A stretch of 42,659 nt of DNA from Methanomicrobiales archaeon. Its GTDB lineage: Archaea > Halobacteriota > Methanomicrobia > Methanomicrobiales > Methanomicrobiaceae. The position numbers and the translations under genes are program-made. The notes under the pieces were generated by a model. That model did not search any database and was not told the origin of the DNA. It saw only the letters and a program-made list of their open reading frames with translations. Every line of letters begins with the position of its first letter. Within the stretch, counting starts at the first letter, position 1. This document shows positions 15,967-23,550 of the stretch, piece by piece. Location: positions 1 to 42,659 of the forward strand of contig JAAEEQ010000010.1 in assembly GCA_013415665.1 (NCBI GenBank), read 5' to 3'.

Positions 15967-17493
15967 TCAGGTGGCGGTGATCGGCGTTACCGCCCATGCC
16001 GGGATCTCGGCGGTGAACCCGAGCACCCACATGATGAGCGTGAACATAAAAATCGTCAGGATCCCGACCCCGATAAGGTTGATCACCCAGCCCGATCGGA
16101 TCATGTCATGCATGCTGATGTAGCCGCTGCCGTATGCCACGGCATTCGGGGGGGTTGCAACCGGCAGCATGAACGCCATCGATGTGGCGATGGCGGCGGT
16201 CAGCATCAGGACGTAGGGATGAATCGCCATGGAAACGGCGGTTATCGCCATGATCGGCATCATCACCGAGGCTATCGCGGTGTTGGACGTCACCTCGGTC
16301 AACAGCGAGATGATCAGGCCGACGATGACGACCACGAGGACGATAGGCATGGCGTGGAATGCGGAAAAGTAGCCCACGATGACGCCCGCAAGGCCGCTTT
16401 TTATGAAGGCCGTTGAAAGGCAGATGCCGCCCCCGAAAAGGACGAGAATTCCCCACGGGATCTTCTTTGCCCATTCCCAGTTCATCGTGTACACGCCCTC
16501 CTTTGCGTCGACCGGGAGCAGGAAGAGAAGGATGGCACCGAATATCGCGATGGTCGAGTCGTCAATCCCCGGGAAAATCGTCACCAGGCCGGGGATCATG
16601 ATGTCCCCGATGGCCTTCTCCGTCCGGAGGATCCACGCGAGCGCGGTCAGCGCAAATACCATGAGCGTCCATTTTTCCCCGCGGGACATCGGGCCCATCT
16701 CCGCGAGGCGCTCGTCGATGATCTCCTTGCCGTGCGCAAGGACTTTGGGCATGTGGCGGTAGGGGCCGTACACGAGCCACAGCCACGAGAACGGAATGAA
16801 GACGCAGGCAAGCGGCAGCGCGAACTTCATCCAGGTGAAGAAGTCAATCGTCGGTGCGCCGGGAAAGATCGTCGCAAGCTGGGCGATAAAGATGCCGTTC
16901 GGGGGCGTCCCGATGACAGTGGCGATGCCCCCGATCGTTGCCGCGTGGGCGATCGAGATGACGAGGCATTCGGAGAAATCGCGCTGCTCTTCGGTCATAT
17001 CCTCAAGCAGAACCTCGGCATCGGGGAGGATGGTGGCGATGATCGCTATCGCGATGGGGATCATCATCATTGCCGTTGCCGTATTGGAGATCCACATCGA
17101 AAGGAAGGCCGTGGCGATCATGAATCCCAGGACCATGCGACGGGGACTCGTTCCTACCCGCCTGATGATATGCAGCGCGATACGCTTGTGCAGCCCCCAG
17201 CGCTGCATGGACATGGCGATAATGAATCCGCCCATGAAGAGGAAGATAATCTTGTCTGCATAGGGCGCCGCCGCCTCCGAGGCCTTTAAAACGCCGAGAA
17301 GCGGGAATAGGACGATTGGAAGAAGAGCCGTTGCCTGAATGGGGATCGCTTCGGTAACCCACCAGACTACCATGAGAGTCGTTGCTGCAGCGACGTACTG
17401 CGCGGAAACAGGAAAGACAGTGGGATCAACCGGAATCAGAATGACGGCAAAAAATAAAATAATCCCAAGAAACTTCCCGATTGTTTTTTTCAT
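15967..17493 (-). CDS. DASS (SLC13) family anion:sodium symporter
   Basis: This 508-residue protein has 11-13 hydrophobic helices. It belongs to the divalent anion:Na+ symporters (CitT/SdcS/NaDC type). The duplicated Ser-Asn-Thr motifs that form the sodium and carboxylate sites are present: ISNTATAMMMIPI near residue 134 and TSNTAIASVMMPI near 401, each followed by a Pro-rich helix turn; GTPPNGIFIA and ATPPNAVAYG are also typical. Likely substrates are C4-dicarboxylates, citrate or sulfate. ATG 17493 (MKKTIGKFLG) is preferred because the longer reading adds 65 non-hydrophobic residues with no signal. An AT-rich promoter (around 17514-17530) precedes it. Confidence 0.9.
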   Translation of the reverse strand: MKKTIGKFLGIILFFAVILIPVDPTVFPVSAQYVAAATTLMVVWWVTEAIPIQATALLPIVLFPLLGVLKASEAAAPYADKIIFLFMGGFIIAMSMQRWGLHKRIALHIIRRVGTSPRRMVLGFMIATAFLSMWISNTATAMMMIPIAIAIIATILPDAEVLLEDMTEEQRDFSECLVISIAHAATIGGIATVIGTPPNGIFIAQLATIFPGAPTIDFFTWMKFALPLACVFIPFSWLWLVYGPYRHMPKVLAHGKEIIDERLAEMGPMSRGEKWTLMVFALTALAWILRTEKAIGDIMIPGLVTIFPGIDDSTIAIFGAILLFLLPVDAKEGVYTMNWEWAKKIPWGILVLFGGGICLSTAFIKSGLAGVIVGYFSAFHAMPIVLVVVIVGLIISLLTEVTSNTAIASVMMPIMAITAVSMAIHPYVLMLTAAIATSMAFMLPVATPPNAVAYGSGYISMHDMIRSGWVINLIGVGILTIFMFTLIMWVLGFTAEIPAWAVTPITAT

Positions 17494-17757
17494 CAGTTCT
17501 AATTTAGGAATTTGAAATATAATAATATTCCATTTCATTCCGGCAGAATCATCGCCATGCACCGGAAAACAGCACGGCTGGCCAGTCGCGGGACAGATCC
17601 GGCTGCAGGCCCCTTGTGCGGCGACTCCGGAGTGCGGCAGCATGGGCAGGGCAGACGAACGGGCAGCAGCGCGGATCCGGCACTGCACTCCCTGCCATGC
17701 GGTGGTGCGGCTGAGAGGGACGTTTCCCGTCCCCCCGGTGAAAAGAGCGTTTGGTAT

Positions 17758-17952
17758 TCAGGCTTCGTAAGCCACCAGGATCGATCCCGTGTCCTTTTCC
17801 AGGGACTGGATCTTCGAGAGTGTCTCGGGCGTCAGTTTCTTGTACCCCGCAATCCGGTCGTAGGCGACAAGGAGGACTCCGAGTTTTTCTTCAAGCGTCC
17901 GGATCTCCCTGAGCTGGTTCTCGGAGAGGCGGGCTGGTGTCGGGCATTCCAT
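17758..17952 (-). CDS. Small hypothetical protein with internal duplication
   Basis: This is a 64-residue soluble protein. The start at ATG 17952 is preferred over GTG 17964 because GGTGAT lies just before it. The two halves are related: LSENQLREIRTLEEKLGVLL-VAYD aligns with LTPETLSKIQSLEKDTGSIL-VAYE, so the protein is a tandem repeat of a ~27-residue helix-strand unit and ends VAYEA. No known domain is recognised. A very AT-rich promoter region (17985-18016) and the cupin terminator precede it. It is transcribed towards the symporter gene 264 bp away, which has its own promoter. Confidence 0.65.
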   Translation of the reverse strand: MECPTPARLSENQLREIRTLEEKLGVLLVAYDRIAGYKKLTPETLSKIQSLEKDTGSILVAYEA

Positions 17953-18020
17953 AACGATCACCACCCGGATCTGCTACAACCATATTTTATTTTTTTTATA
18001 AAATATATTTTATTTTAATC

Positions 18021-18028
18021 AAAAAAAA
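18021..18028 (-). terminator. Oligo-T terminator after the cupin gene
   Basis: Eight T residues on the minus strand lie ~54 nt after the cupin stop and lead into the AT-rich promoter region of the 64-residue protein. Confidence 0.4.
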
Positions 18029-18081
18029 GTTGATTCCGGCAGAGCACCTCCCGATTGCCTCCTGCCATCGCATCATCCGTT

Positions 18082-18450
18082 TTACCCGATCAGCTCCTCG
18101 TCCGCCGGTTGCCACGACGGATCCACGATGCAGAGAAAGACCAGATCCCCTGTGCCGGTATTCTCGATCCACTGGACCGTACCGGGGGGGATATAGACCA
18201 GCATATCTGCCCGGACAGCGGCGGACGCGCTCCCGAGGTGCATGATGCCGGCCCCCGCAAGAATATAATATACTTCTGCGGATTTCCGGAGGCGGTGGGG
18301 GAGGGTCGCCTCTCCCTCCCGGACGATCGCCCGGGCAATGCTGCAGCCGAAAGCAGGCATTCCCGCCCGTTCGGGATGCAGCACCTCGGCAAGGAGCGAG
18401 CCGTCCATCACCCGCCCGTACCTGCCTTGCCTGCAGTCCGTAATGTGCAT
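18082..18450 (-). CDS. Cupin-domain protein
   Basis: This is a 122-residue single cupin. Strands ~20-115 carry EVLHPERA, the HRLRKSAEVYYILAGAG core (cupin motif 1; canonical GxHxH is only partly kept, with H, E and Y in place) and VYIPPGTVQWIENTGTGDLVFLCIVDP (motif 2, with GTVQW in place of GxxH). Loss of some metal-ligand histidines suggests a binding rather than catalytic role. The ATG at 18450 (MHITDCRQG) is chosen; an upstream TTG would add nine basic residues. It is divergent from the methyltransferase at 18614. Small cupins of this type often bind sugars or act as stress sensors; no substrate can be given. Confidence 0.82.
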   Translation of the reverse strand: MHITDCRQGRYGRVMDGSLLAEVLHPERAGMPAFGCSIARAIVREGEATLPHRLRKSAEVYYILAGAGIMHLGSASAAVRADMLVYIPPGTVQWIENTGTGDLVFLCIVDPSWQPADEELIG

Positions 18451-18571
18451 GCATCGTACTCGCGCCCGAAAGGGCAAGAATCATGCGGCGGGCGTGCCCG
18501 TTCCGGCGTCCCGGAGTCTGCCGCGAAAAATGCTTAATCCGGTTGAGAGCCCATGCTTCAGGCACACGAAC

Positions 18572-18596
18572 GGCGTCCCTCCCGCGGGGGGACGCC
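18572..18596 (+). promoter_or_regulatory. Strong hairpin directly before the Shine-Dalgarno of the methyltransferase gene
   Basis: GGCGTCCC (18572-18579) pairs perfectly with GGGACGCC (18589-18596). The next bases are GGGAGG, the likely ribosome site for the ATG at 18614. The stem could control access of ribosomes to the operon, or simply be GC-rich chance structure. Confidence 0.35.
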
Positions 18597-18613
18597 GGGA
18601 GGCGACAGCAGCC

Positions 18614-19360
18614 ATGGAATACCAGGATATTGAAGAAATCGCACAGGGATCGCTGGCCATCATGAATCCCACCACCATCGGGGATGTCTGCGCCGCCGCC
18701 GGTCCGGCAGCGCTCTCTGCAGGCGACCATGTGCTGGATATGGGTGCCGGCAACGGAACCGTGCTCGCCGCACTTGGACGGCAGTACGGTATTTGCGGGA
18801 CCGGCATCGAACGCCGCCGCTCGTCGTGCCGGCTGGCGGAGGCGGCCTTCCTCGACCAGGGCCTTTCGGAGAGGCTGCGCATCATCTGCGCCGATGCGGC
18901 GGCCATGGCACCGGGCACCCCTGCGGACATGGTCGTCTGCCTCGGGGCGAGCAGCATCTGGGGAGGGATCCCCCATACCCTTGCGGCGTGCGCCCCGCTG
19001 CTGCGCACCGGCGGGCACCTGCTCCTCGGCGACCGGTACTGGCGCCATGAACGGGTGCAGCCCGAGTTCGCCCGCGAATGGCCCGACGTGCTGACCGAAT
19101 ACGAGCTCCTCTCCGTCTTTGGGGAGACGGGATACGAACTGTGCGGCATTACGCGGTCCTCGGAACGTGACTGGGACCGGTACGAATCCTCCATCTGGCA
19201 GTCCTGCCGTGCATGGATTGCCGCTCATCCCGGCGATCCGCGCACGCAGGAAGTGGAACACTATCTCCGCGACATTCAGGCGGAATATCTGGGATACGGG
19301 CGGGAGCACGTCGGCTGGGCCATGTATCTCCTCTCGTACGAGGCAGGGGCGGCGCCATGA
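18614..19360 (+). CDS. Class I SAM-dependent methyltransferase
   Basis: This is a 248-residue protein. Motif I VLDMGAGNGTVLAAL is at ~41-55. An acidic end of strand 2 (GTGIERR), ICADAAAM for motif III and VVCLGASSIWGG for motif IV follow, as in small-molecule methyltransferases (UbiE/methyltransf_25 group). The phrase LRTGGHLLLGDRYW is the usual motif after the substrate helix. ATG 18614 follows GGGAGG with a strong hairpin in front. Its stop overlaps the ATG of the next gene (ATGA), so it is translationally coupled to the ACT-ACT-MBL protein, which suggests a joint pathway. The substrate is not known. Confidence 0.85.
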   Translation: MEYQDIEEIAQGSLAIMNPTTIGDVCAAAGPAALSAGDHVLDMGAGNGTVLAALGRQYGICGTGIERRRSSCRLAEAAFLDQGLSERLRIICADAAAMAPGTPADMVVCLGASSIWGGIPHTLAACAPLLRTGGHLLLGDRYWRHERVQPEFAREWPDVLTEYELLSVFGETGYELCGITRSSERDWDRYESSIWQSCRAWIAAHPGDPRTQEVEHYLRDIQAEYLGYGREHVGWAMYLLSYEAGAAP

Positions 19361-20871
19361 AGCGATACGCCTTCGTGGCACGGATGCCTGACCGCCCGGG
19401 CGCACTGCACCGGGCAGCGGAGATCATCACCCGTTATGAGGGGAACATCAACCGGATTCACTTCGATCGCCGCATCGATCCCCGGACCGTTTTTTTCGAG
19501 GTGACGGTGCCCGAAGAAGGGTACGCCGCCATCCGCGACCAGCTCGCCCTGATCGGGTACCTCCAGACGTCGCTTTCGACCCCCAGTTTCTTAAAATTCC
19601 AGGTCTGGCTCCCTCACCGCACGGGTTCGCTCGACGAATTCCTCACCTACACAACCGCTGCGGGGGCAAACATCTCCGCGATTGATTTCGACGAGGCGGG
19701 CAGGCACCCCGATCGCGTCATGATCAGCTTAAACCTTGCCGAGAGTGAAGCAGCCAAAAACCTCCTCGACCGGCTGAAATCCCAGTACCGGCTTGAGATT
19801 ATCGAATACGACACGACCGGAGAACAGCTCGACGACACGGTCTTCTACGTGCGTTTCGCCCAGAAACTCAGGCCGCTGATGGAGAGCCCCGACGAGCCGT
19901 TCCTGCTGGCGTTTCTGCACGATATCAACCATATCGTCCAGGAACTCGCAAACCGCGGTGAGGACCCGAAACAGGTCTTCGACAGCATCCTTGCAACCGG
20001 AACGACGCTCACCGCGACAACCGGCGCCTCATTCTATGCCGATGTCCAGCTCCTGCCCATCGGCAGCAGAGGATCGCTGTACTGCTTTCAGTTTCCCTGC
20101 GGCGGCAACACCTTCGTTATCGACACGCCTGCCGAGCGGGTGATGATCGACACGGGATATGGGATTTACTTTAGCGACGTAACGGCGATGCTGCGTTCGT
20201 ACGGTTTCGGGGACAGCGACCGGATCAGCCGGATCGTCATCACCCACGCCGATGCGGATCACTGCGGCGGCGGCGGCTTTTTCAGGATTCCCGCCCTGAT
20301 GCACCCGGGAACCTGCGAGATTATCCGGCAGGCGAACCGGGCCTACGGATCGCGGAGCCAGAATTCGGTGCTGGAAGAGGTCTATACTACCATGATAGGC
20401 CTTTTTTCCCGGTTTACCCCCCCACGCGATGCGAACCTGCTGCCGGCAGAAACGAAACGCATGCGGGGGATCTTTCCCGTCCTTGACACCATGACGGTCG
20501 GCGATCTCGAGTTTGAGGTGCTGGAAAGCCTTGGAGGCCACCTTTACGGCCAGATCTTTCTTTTCTGTCCGGCAGAGGGGGTCCTTTTTACCGGGGACAG
20601 CCTGATTAATTTCGCGAGCCTGACGGATGAACGCAGGAAATACAACAGTCTTGCGGACTTTCTGGTCACGTCGGTCAATGTCGACAGCGACCTGGCCCGC
20701 AAGGAGCGGCGTGCACTTTTGGATCTTGTCGCGGCCACGAACGAGCGGCTGAACGGTACGGGACGCGAGTGCCTCGTATGCTGCGGGCACGGCGCAGTGT
20801 CGGTGCTCCGCGACGGGAAACTGCAGAGCGCCCTCGATCCCGTCCGGTACACCCCTTCAACCGGTCTTTGA
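19357..20871 (+). CDS. Two ACT domains fused to a metallo-beta-lactamase-fold domain
   Basis: This is a 504-residue protein. Residues ~3-75 (YAFVARMPDRPGALHRAAEI) and ~80-150 (FQVWLPHRTGSLDEFLTYTT) are two ACT-type regulatory domains, the first with the classic 'DRPGAL...I...GNI' core. Residues ~225-500 are a metallo-beta-lactamase domain with the full ligand set: HADADH (H297, D299, D301, H302), GGH at H395, the bridging Asp in TGDSL (D414) and a last His in CGHG (H478). ACT domains usually bind amino acids, so an amino-acid-controlled hydrolase or oxidoreductase is a fair guess. The start overlaps the methyltransferase stop. This domain order is not one I know from characterised enzymes. 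Confidence 0.85.
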   Translation: MKRYAFVARMPDRPGALHRAAEIITRYEGNINRIHFDRRIDPRTVFFEVTVPEEGYAAIRDQLALIGYLQTSLSTPSFLKFQVWLPHRTGSLDEFLTYTTAAGANISAIDFDEAGRHPDRVMISLNLAESEAAKNLLDRLKSQYRLEIIEYDTTGEQLDDTVFYVRFAQKLRPLMESPDEPFLLAFLHDINHIVQELANRGEDPKQVFDSILATGTTLTATTGASFYADVQLLPIGSRGSLYCFQFPCGGNTFVIDTPAERVMIDTGYGIYFSDVTAMLRSYGFGDSDRISRIVITHADADHCGGGGFFRIPALMHPGTCEIIRQANRAYGSRSQNSVLEEVYTTMIGLFSRFTPPRDANLLPAETKRMRGIFPVLDTMTVGDLEFEVLESLGGHLYGQIFLFCPAEGVLFTGDSLINFASLTDERRKYNSLADFLVTSVNVDSDLARKERRALLDLVAATNERLNGTGRECLVCCGHGAVSVLRDGKLQSALDPVRYTPSTGL

Positions 20872-22638
20872 ATGCCGTTCTTCACCGCAAAGGCGGGTAA
20901 TGTCGCGTCCCGTGATGTCTTCGCCGGAGGCGACCATGCCCGTTATCCGCCCGCCGGGCTCCTGCAGGAGGGTGTTGTGCCAGAAAATGGTCTTTTCCTC
21001 GCCTTCCCGGGACAGAACCGCACTGACGTCATAGGAGGGAAACGATAGCTGGCCCTGCATGCAAAAGGCGAAATTCGCCCGCATGCGTTCCCGTACACCG
21101 CCCGGAACAAAGGTATCGAACCAGTCCCGTCCCAAAAGGTCCTCCTCAGCATACCCGAGCAGTGCGCATCCGGCCTTGTTCATGCGGACCACCCGGCCAT
21201 CCGCGTCCACGACAGCCAGCATGACACCGGCGAGATCGAGGTACCCCTGGGCACGGTCACGTTCACGGCGCAGGGATTCCTGCGCCTGCAGCCGTGCGAT
21301 GAAACTGCTCATCTGGCCGGCAACCGACTCGAGTGCATGCAGGCTCCAGACGGGGACGTCGCCCCATGCAGAGGAGGCCGCAACGATGACGCCGCCCAGG
21401 GCCCCATCGTGCAGAACCGGAACGAATGCAACCGACCTCGCTTCCGGCACCATGCCGGGGCATTCGGCTGCGGGCAGCGATCGGGGGGCGGTGCCCGACA
21501 CCGATTGCTCGTCCCCGCCAGCGGCACGGCAGCGTTCCAGAGCCATGCGGCAGGTATCCCGGGATACCAGCCCCGAGCCGGAAAACAGGGGCGTCTCCCC
21601 GCCCTCCATGACCAAAATACCGGCATCCATCTCCGATACCTCGCGAATCGTGGCAGCAATAGCCGGCAATGCATCCGCAACCGTTGCAGCTTTGCAGAGC
21701 GATGCCGCAAGATCGCGCTGTGCACGGGCAAGCATGCCGGATCTGCGCCGTTCGCTGACATCTTCGGCGATGGCGAGCAGGTATTTCGGCAGGCCCCGGG
21801 AATCGGCTATCGGGACAATGCGGAAATCCAGGATCCGGCTGCCGCCATTCCCGCCGGGGAGGCGCACATCCGGCAGTACCGCTGCTGCCCCCGTAGCCAG
21901 CGCCTGGCGATCGCAGTCGGCGATGCGTGCGGCCAGGCCGGCATCGAAGAGATCGCCCGGCCGCATCCCGGCAAGTTCCTCGGACGGGCGGCCAAAAAAC
22001 TCCTCTGCTGCATGGTTGAAGAAGATGAACGTCCCGGTTTTAAGCTCACGCACCATGACCATGCCGGGGATATTCTGGACGATGGAATGGAGAAAGGACT
22101 TCCACTGCGCCATTCTTCTCCGGGCGGCGTGCCGCTCGGTCACGTCCCGGCATGCCATCCGGTACCCGGCCAGGTCCTCGATCTCGTCGAATATCGGGCG
22201 CCCGCTGATTTCAAGAACGATGTCCCGGCCGTCGCATGCGTGCATCCTGCATTCGATACAGGAAAACGGAACCGCCCTGCCATCGCTGAGAATCTGCTGC
22301 CCGAGCTTTTCAGATTCGCCGGGAGCCATATAGTCCGAGAAGCAGCGCCCCGCCATCTGCTCCGGCTCATAGCCGAGCACCTCCCTGGCGCGGGGGCTGA
22401 CGTAGGAAATGATCCCGTTTTCGTCGATATTGAGAATAACATCGTTAATCTCCTCGACCAGGGTGCGGTAGGTGATCTCGCGCCGGCGTATCTCCTCTTC
22501 CGCGTGTTTCTGCTCCGTGATATCCTCAAGGATGACCGTCACGCCGGGGGCCCCGTCATTGAATACCGTCGGGATGCTCTTGAACCGGAAAAAAAGCTCT
22601 TCATTCAGTTTCAGGATGCGAAGCTCCTCGGGTATCAT
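20857..22638 (-). pseudogene. PAS-PAS-GAF-PAS sensor part of a frameshifted HTH-PAS regulator
   Basis: The coding frame is clear from ATG 22638 to the stop, 593 residues. It begins inside a PAS domain (PEELRILKLNEELFFRFKS), then PAS ~55-175 (VILNIDENGIISYVSPRARE), PAS ~185-300 (MVMVRELKTGTFIFFNHAAE), GAF ~310-460 and PAS ~475-590. No kinase or other output domain follows, which fits Methanomicrobiales regulators whose output is an N-terminal HTH. That HTH is present upstream but in another frame, and roughly 35-40 residues of the first PAS domain are missing at the joint. The frame stays open to 22752, but residues before 22638 are out-of-frame sequence. The gene is probably broken; the remaining domains look intact. 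Its end overlaps the MBL gene end by 15 nt. Confidence 0.75.
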
Positions 22639-22915
22639 TGGCCTGAACAACCCGGAGATCGCGATCGAGGACCACGACCATATCCGATGAAAAATCGAGC
22701 ATTGCAGCGATCGGGACGCGCTGCGAGAGATAGTAGACTTTGGCCTTTCCATACGCCTTCATTTCGGCCTGCCCCGATACCAGGAGCATATCGAGGTACC
22801 GTGCAACCGTATTCCGGTTCATGCCGAGCATCGCCGAGATGTCGGAGACCGACATCCCGCGAGGATTATCCTTGAGCACATCAGTAATCCGTGAGATTTC
22901 TTCCGGAACAGGCAT
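22601..22915 (-). pseudogene. HTH plus start of PAS: N-terminal fragment of the broken regulator
   Basis: This frame encodes MPVPEEISRITDVLKDNPRG..., a helix-turn-helix (MSVSDISAMLGMNRNTVARYLDMLLVSG), a beta wing (KAKVYYLSQRVPIAAML), then the first PAS strands DFSSDMVVVLDRDLRVVQAN. After Asn it should run on through a PAS domain, but it leaves the correct frame at about 22640 and stops at 22601. The same DNA read one frame over resumes the PAS domain at PEELRILKL. The start at ATG 22915 touches a GGGAGGG; spacing is unusually tight. This type of HTH-PAS protein is common in Methanomicrobiales and is thought to control transcription. Confidence 0.75.
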
Positions 22916-23015
22916 CCCTCCCGTACAACATACGACAACGGTGGCACTTATTGATTTCGTTATCGCACGTGACAATGCCCGGCTTCATTGCACGATGTAA
23001 TGCCATGCATTAGAA

Positions 23016-23035
23016 GAAACTTTTATATAAGTTTC
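23016..23035. promoter_or_regulatory. Perfect palindrome enclosing a TATA box upstream of the HTH-PAS gene
   Basis: GAAACTT-TTATAT-AAGTTTC is a perfect 7-bp inverted repeat whose 6-bp spacer is a TATA-like sequence. A dimeric protein binding the arms would block TBP. It serves either the minus-strand HTH-PAS gene (start ~100 bp away) or a plus-strand transcript into the gene-free region. Confidence 0.5.
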
Positions 23036-23381
23036 CTTGCAACATATGATCACCAGTTCAGCAACCTGTTCTGGCAACACACGTCGTTCGCCTGGTACAG
23101 AGAACACAGGGCGTGCCGGCACCCCGTTTTTGGGGAGCGGGGAGTCGTGCACCAATTCCATGATGGCACAGATCCGGGAGCGGCGGACAGTAACGCTCCC
23201 ATAAACCTCCGACAGGGAACACACACCAGAGATCACCTCTCTACCAACCCTCAACCAGACACCCGGGCATGACACCAGGCGGACTAACCCCCGGGCAACC
23301 GCAGACACCTCTTCTTTCGCACCCGATATTCCCCGCAGACCCTCCCGGACCTGATGGCAACATTTATATCATTGTAAGTAG

Positions 23382-23401
23382 GATTATCCGTATCGATAAT
23401 C
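23382..23401. promoter_or_regulatory. GATAATC-type palindrome upstream of the PAS-GAF histidine kinase
   Basis: GATTATC-CGTATC-GATAATC is a perfect 7-6-7 inverted repeat. It lies ~26 nt downstream of the TATA-like ATTTATATC, so it would cover the transcript start of a kinase mRNA with a ~160-nt leader. The right half continues AATA, as in the palindrome before the ABC operon. Confidence 0.45.
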
Positions 23402-23550
23402 AATAACCATAATCACATTCGTTACCGCAGTAAATTTCGGGTTAAATTAACAATCCCGTCTACAGAATGCGTTAACGCTGGAAAACAACAAGCAAACCCT
23501 GAAATATCGAAGCTCCACATAGATCGTACATCCCCCTCCGGAGATAACCC

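Larger units (their letters stand above)
22916..23550. other. 635-bp gene-free region between divergent signalling genes
   Basis: No convincing protein frame is present. It holds two palindromes (23016-23035 and 23382-23401), a TATA-like ATTTATATC at 23361-23369, and a GC-rich segment with a CCCCG-TTTT-TGGGG hairpin around 23126-23140. Some of it could be a long leader or a small RNA; this is not shown. Confidence 0.4.

Noticed and set aside
17996-19405. 469-codon minus-strand frame
   Set aside because: Its sequence is out-of-frame relative to the cupin gene and antisense to the methyltransferase; both of those have recognisable motifs.
21059-22875. Two long plus-strand frames over the PAS region
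   Set aside because: Antisense to PAS and GAF domains; no motif, and Ser/Arg/Pro bias typical of shadow frames.
22985-23308. 107-codon minus-strand frame in the gene-free region
   Set aside because: No ribosome site or domain pattern; it crosses the TATA palindrome.
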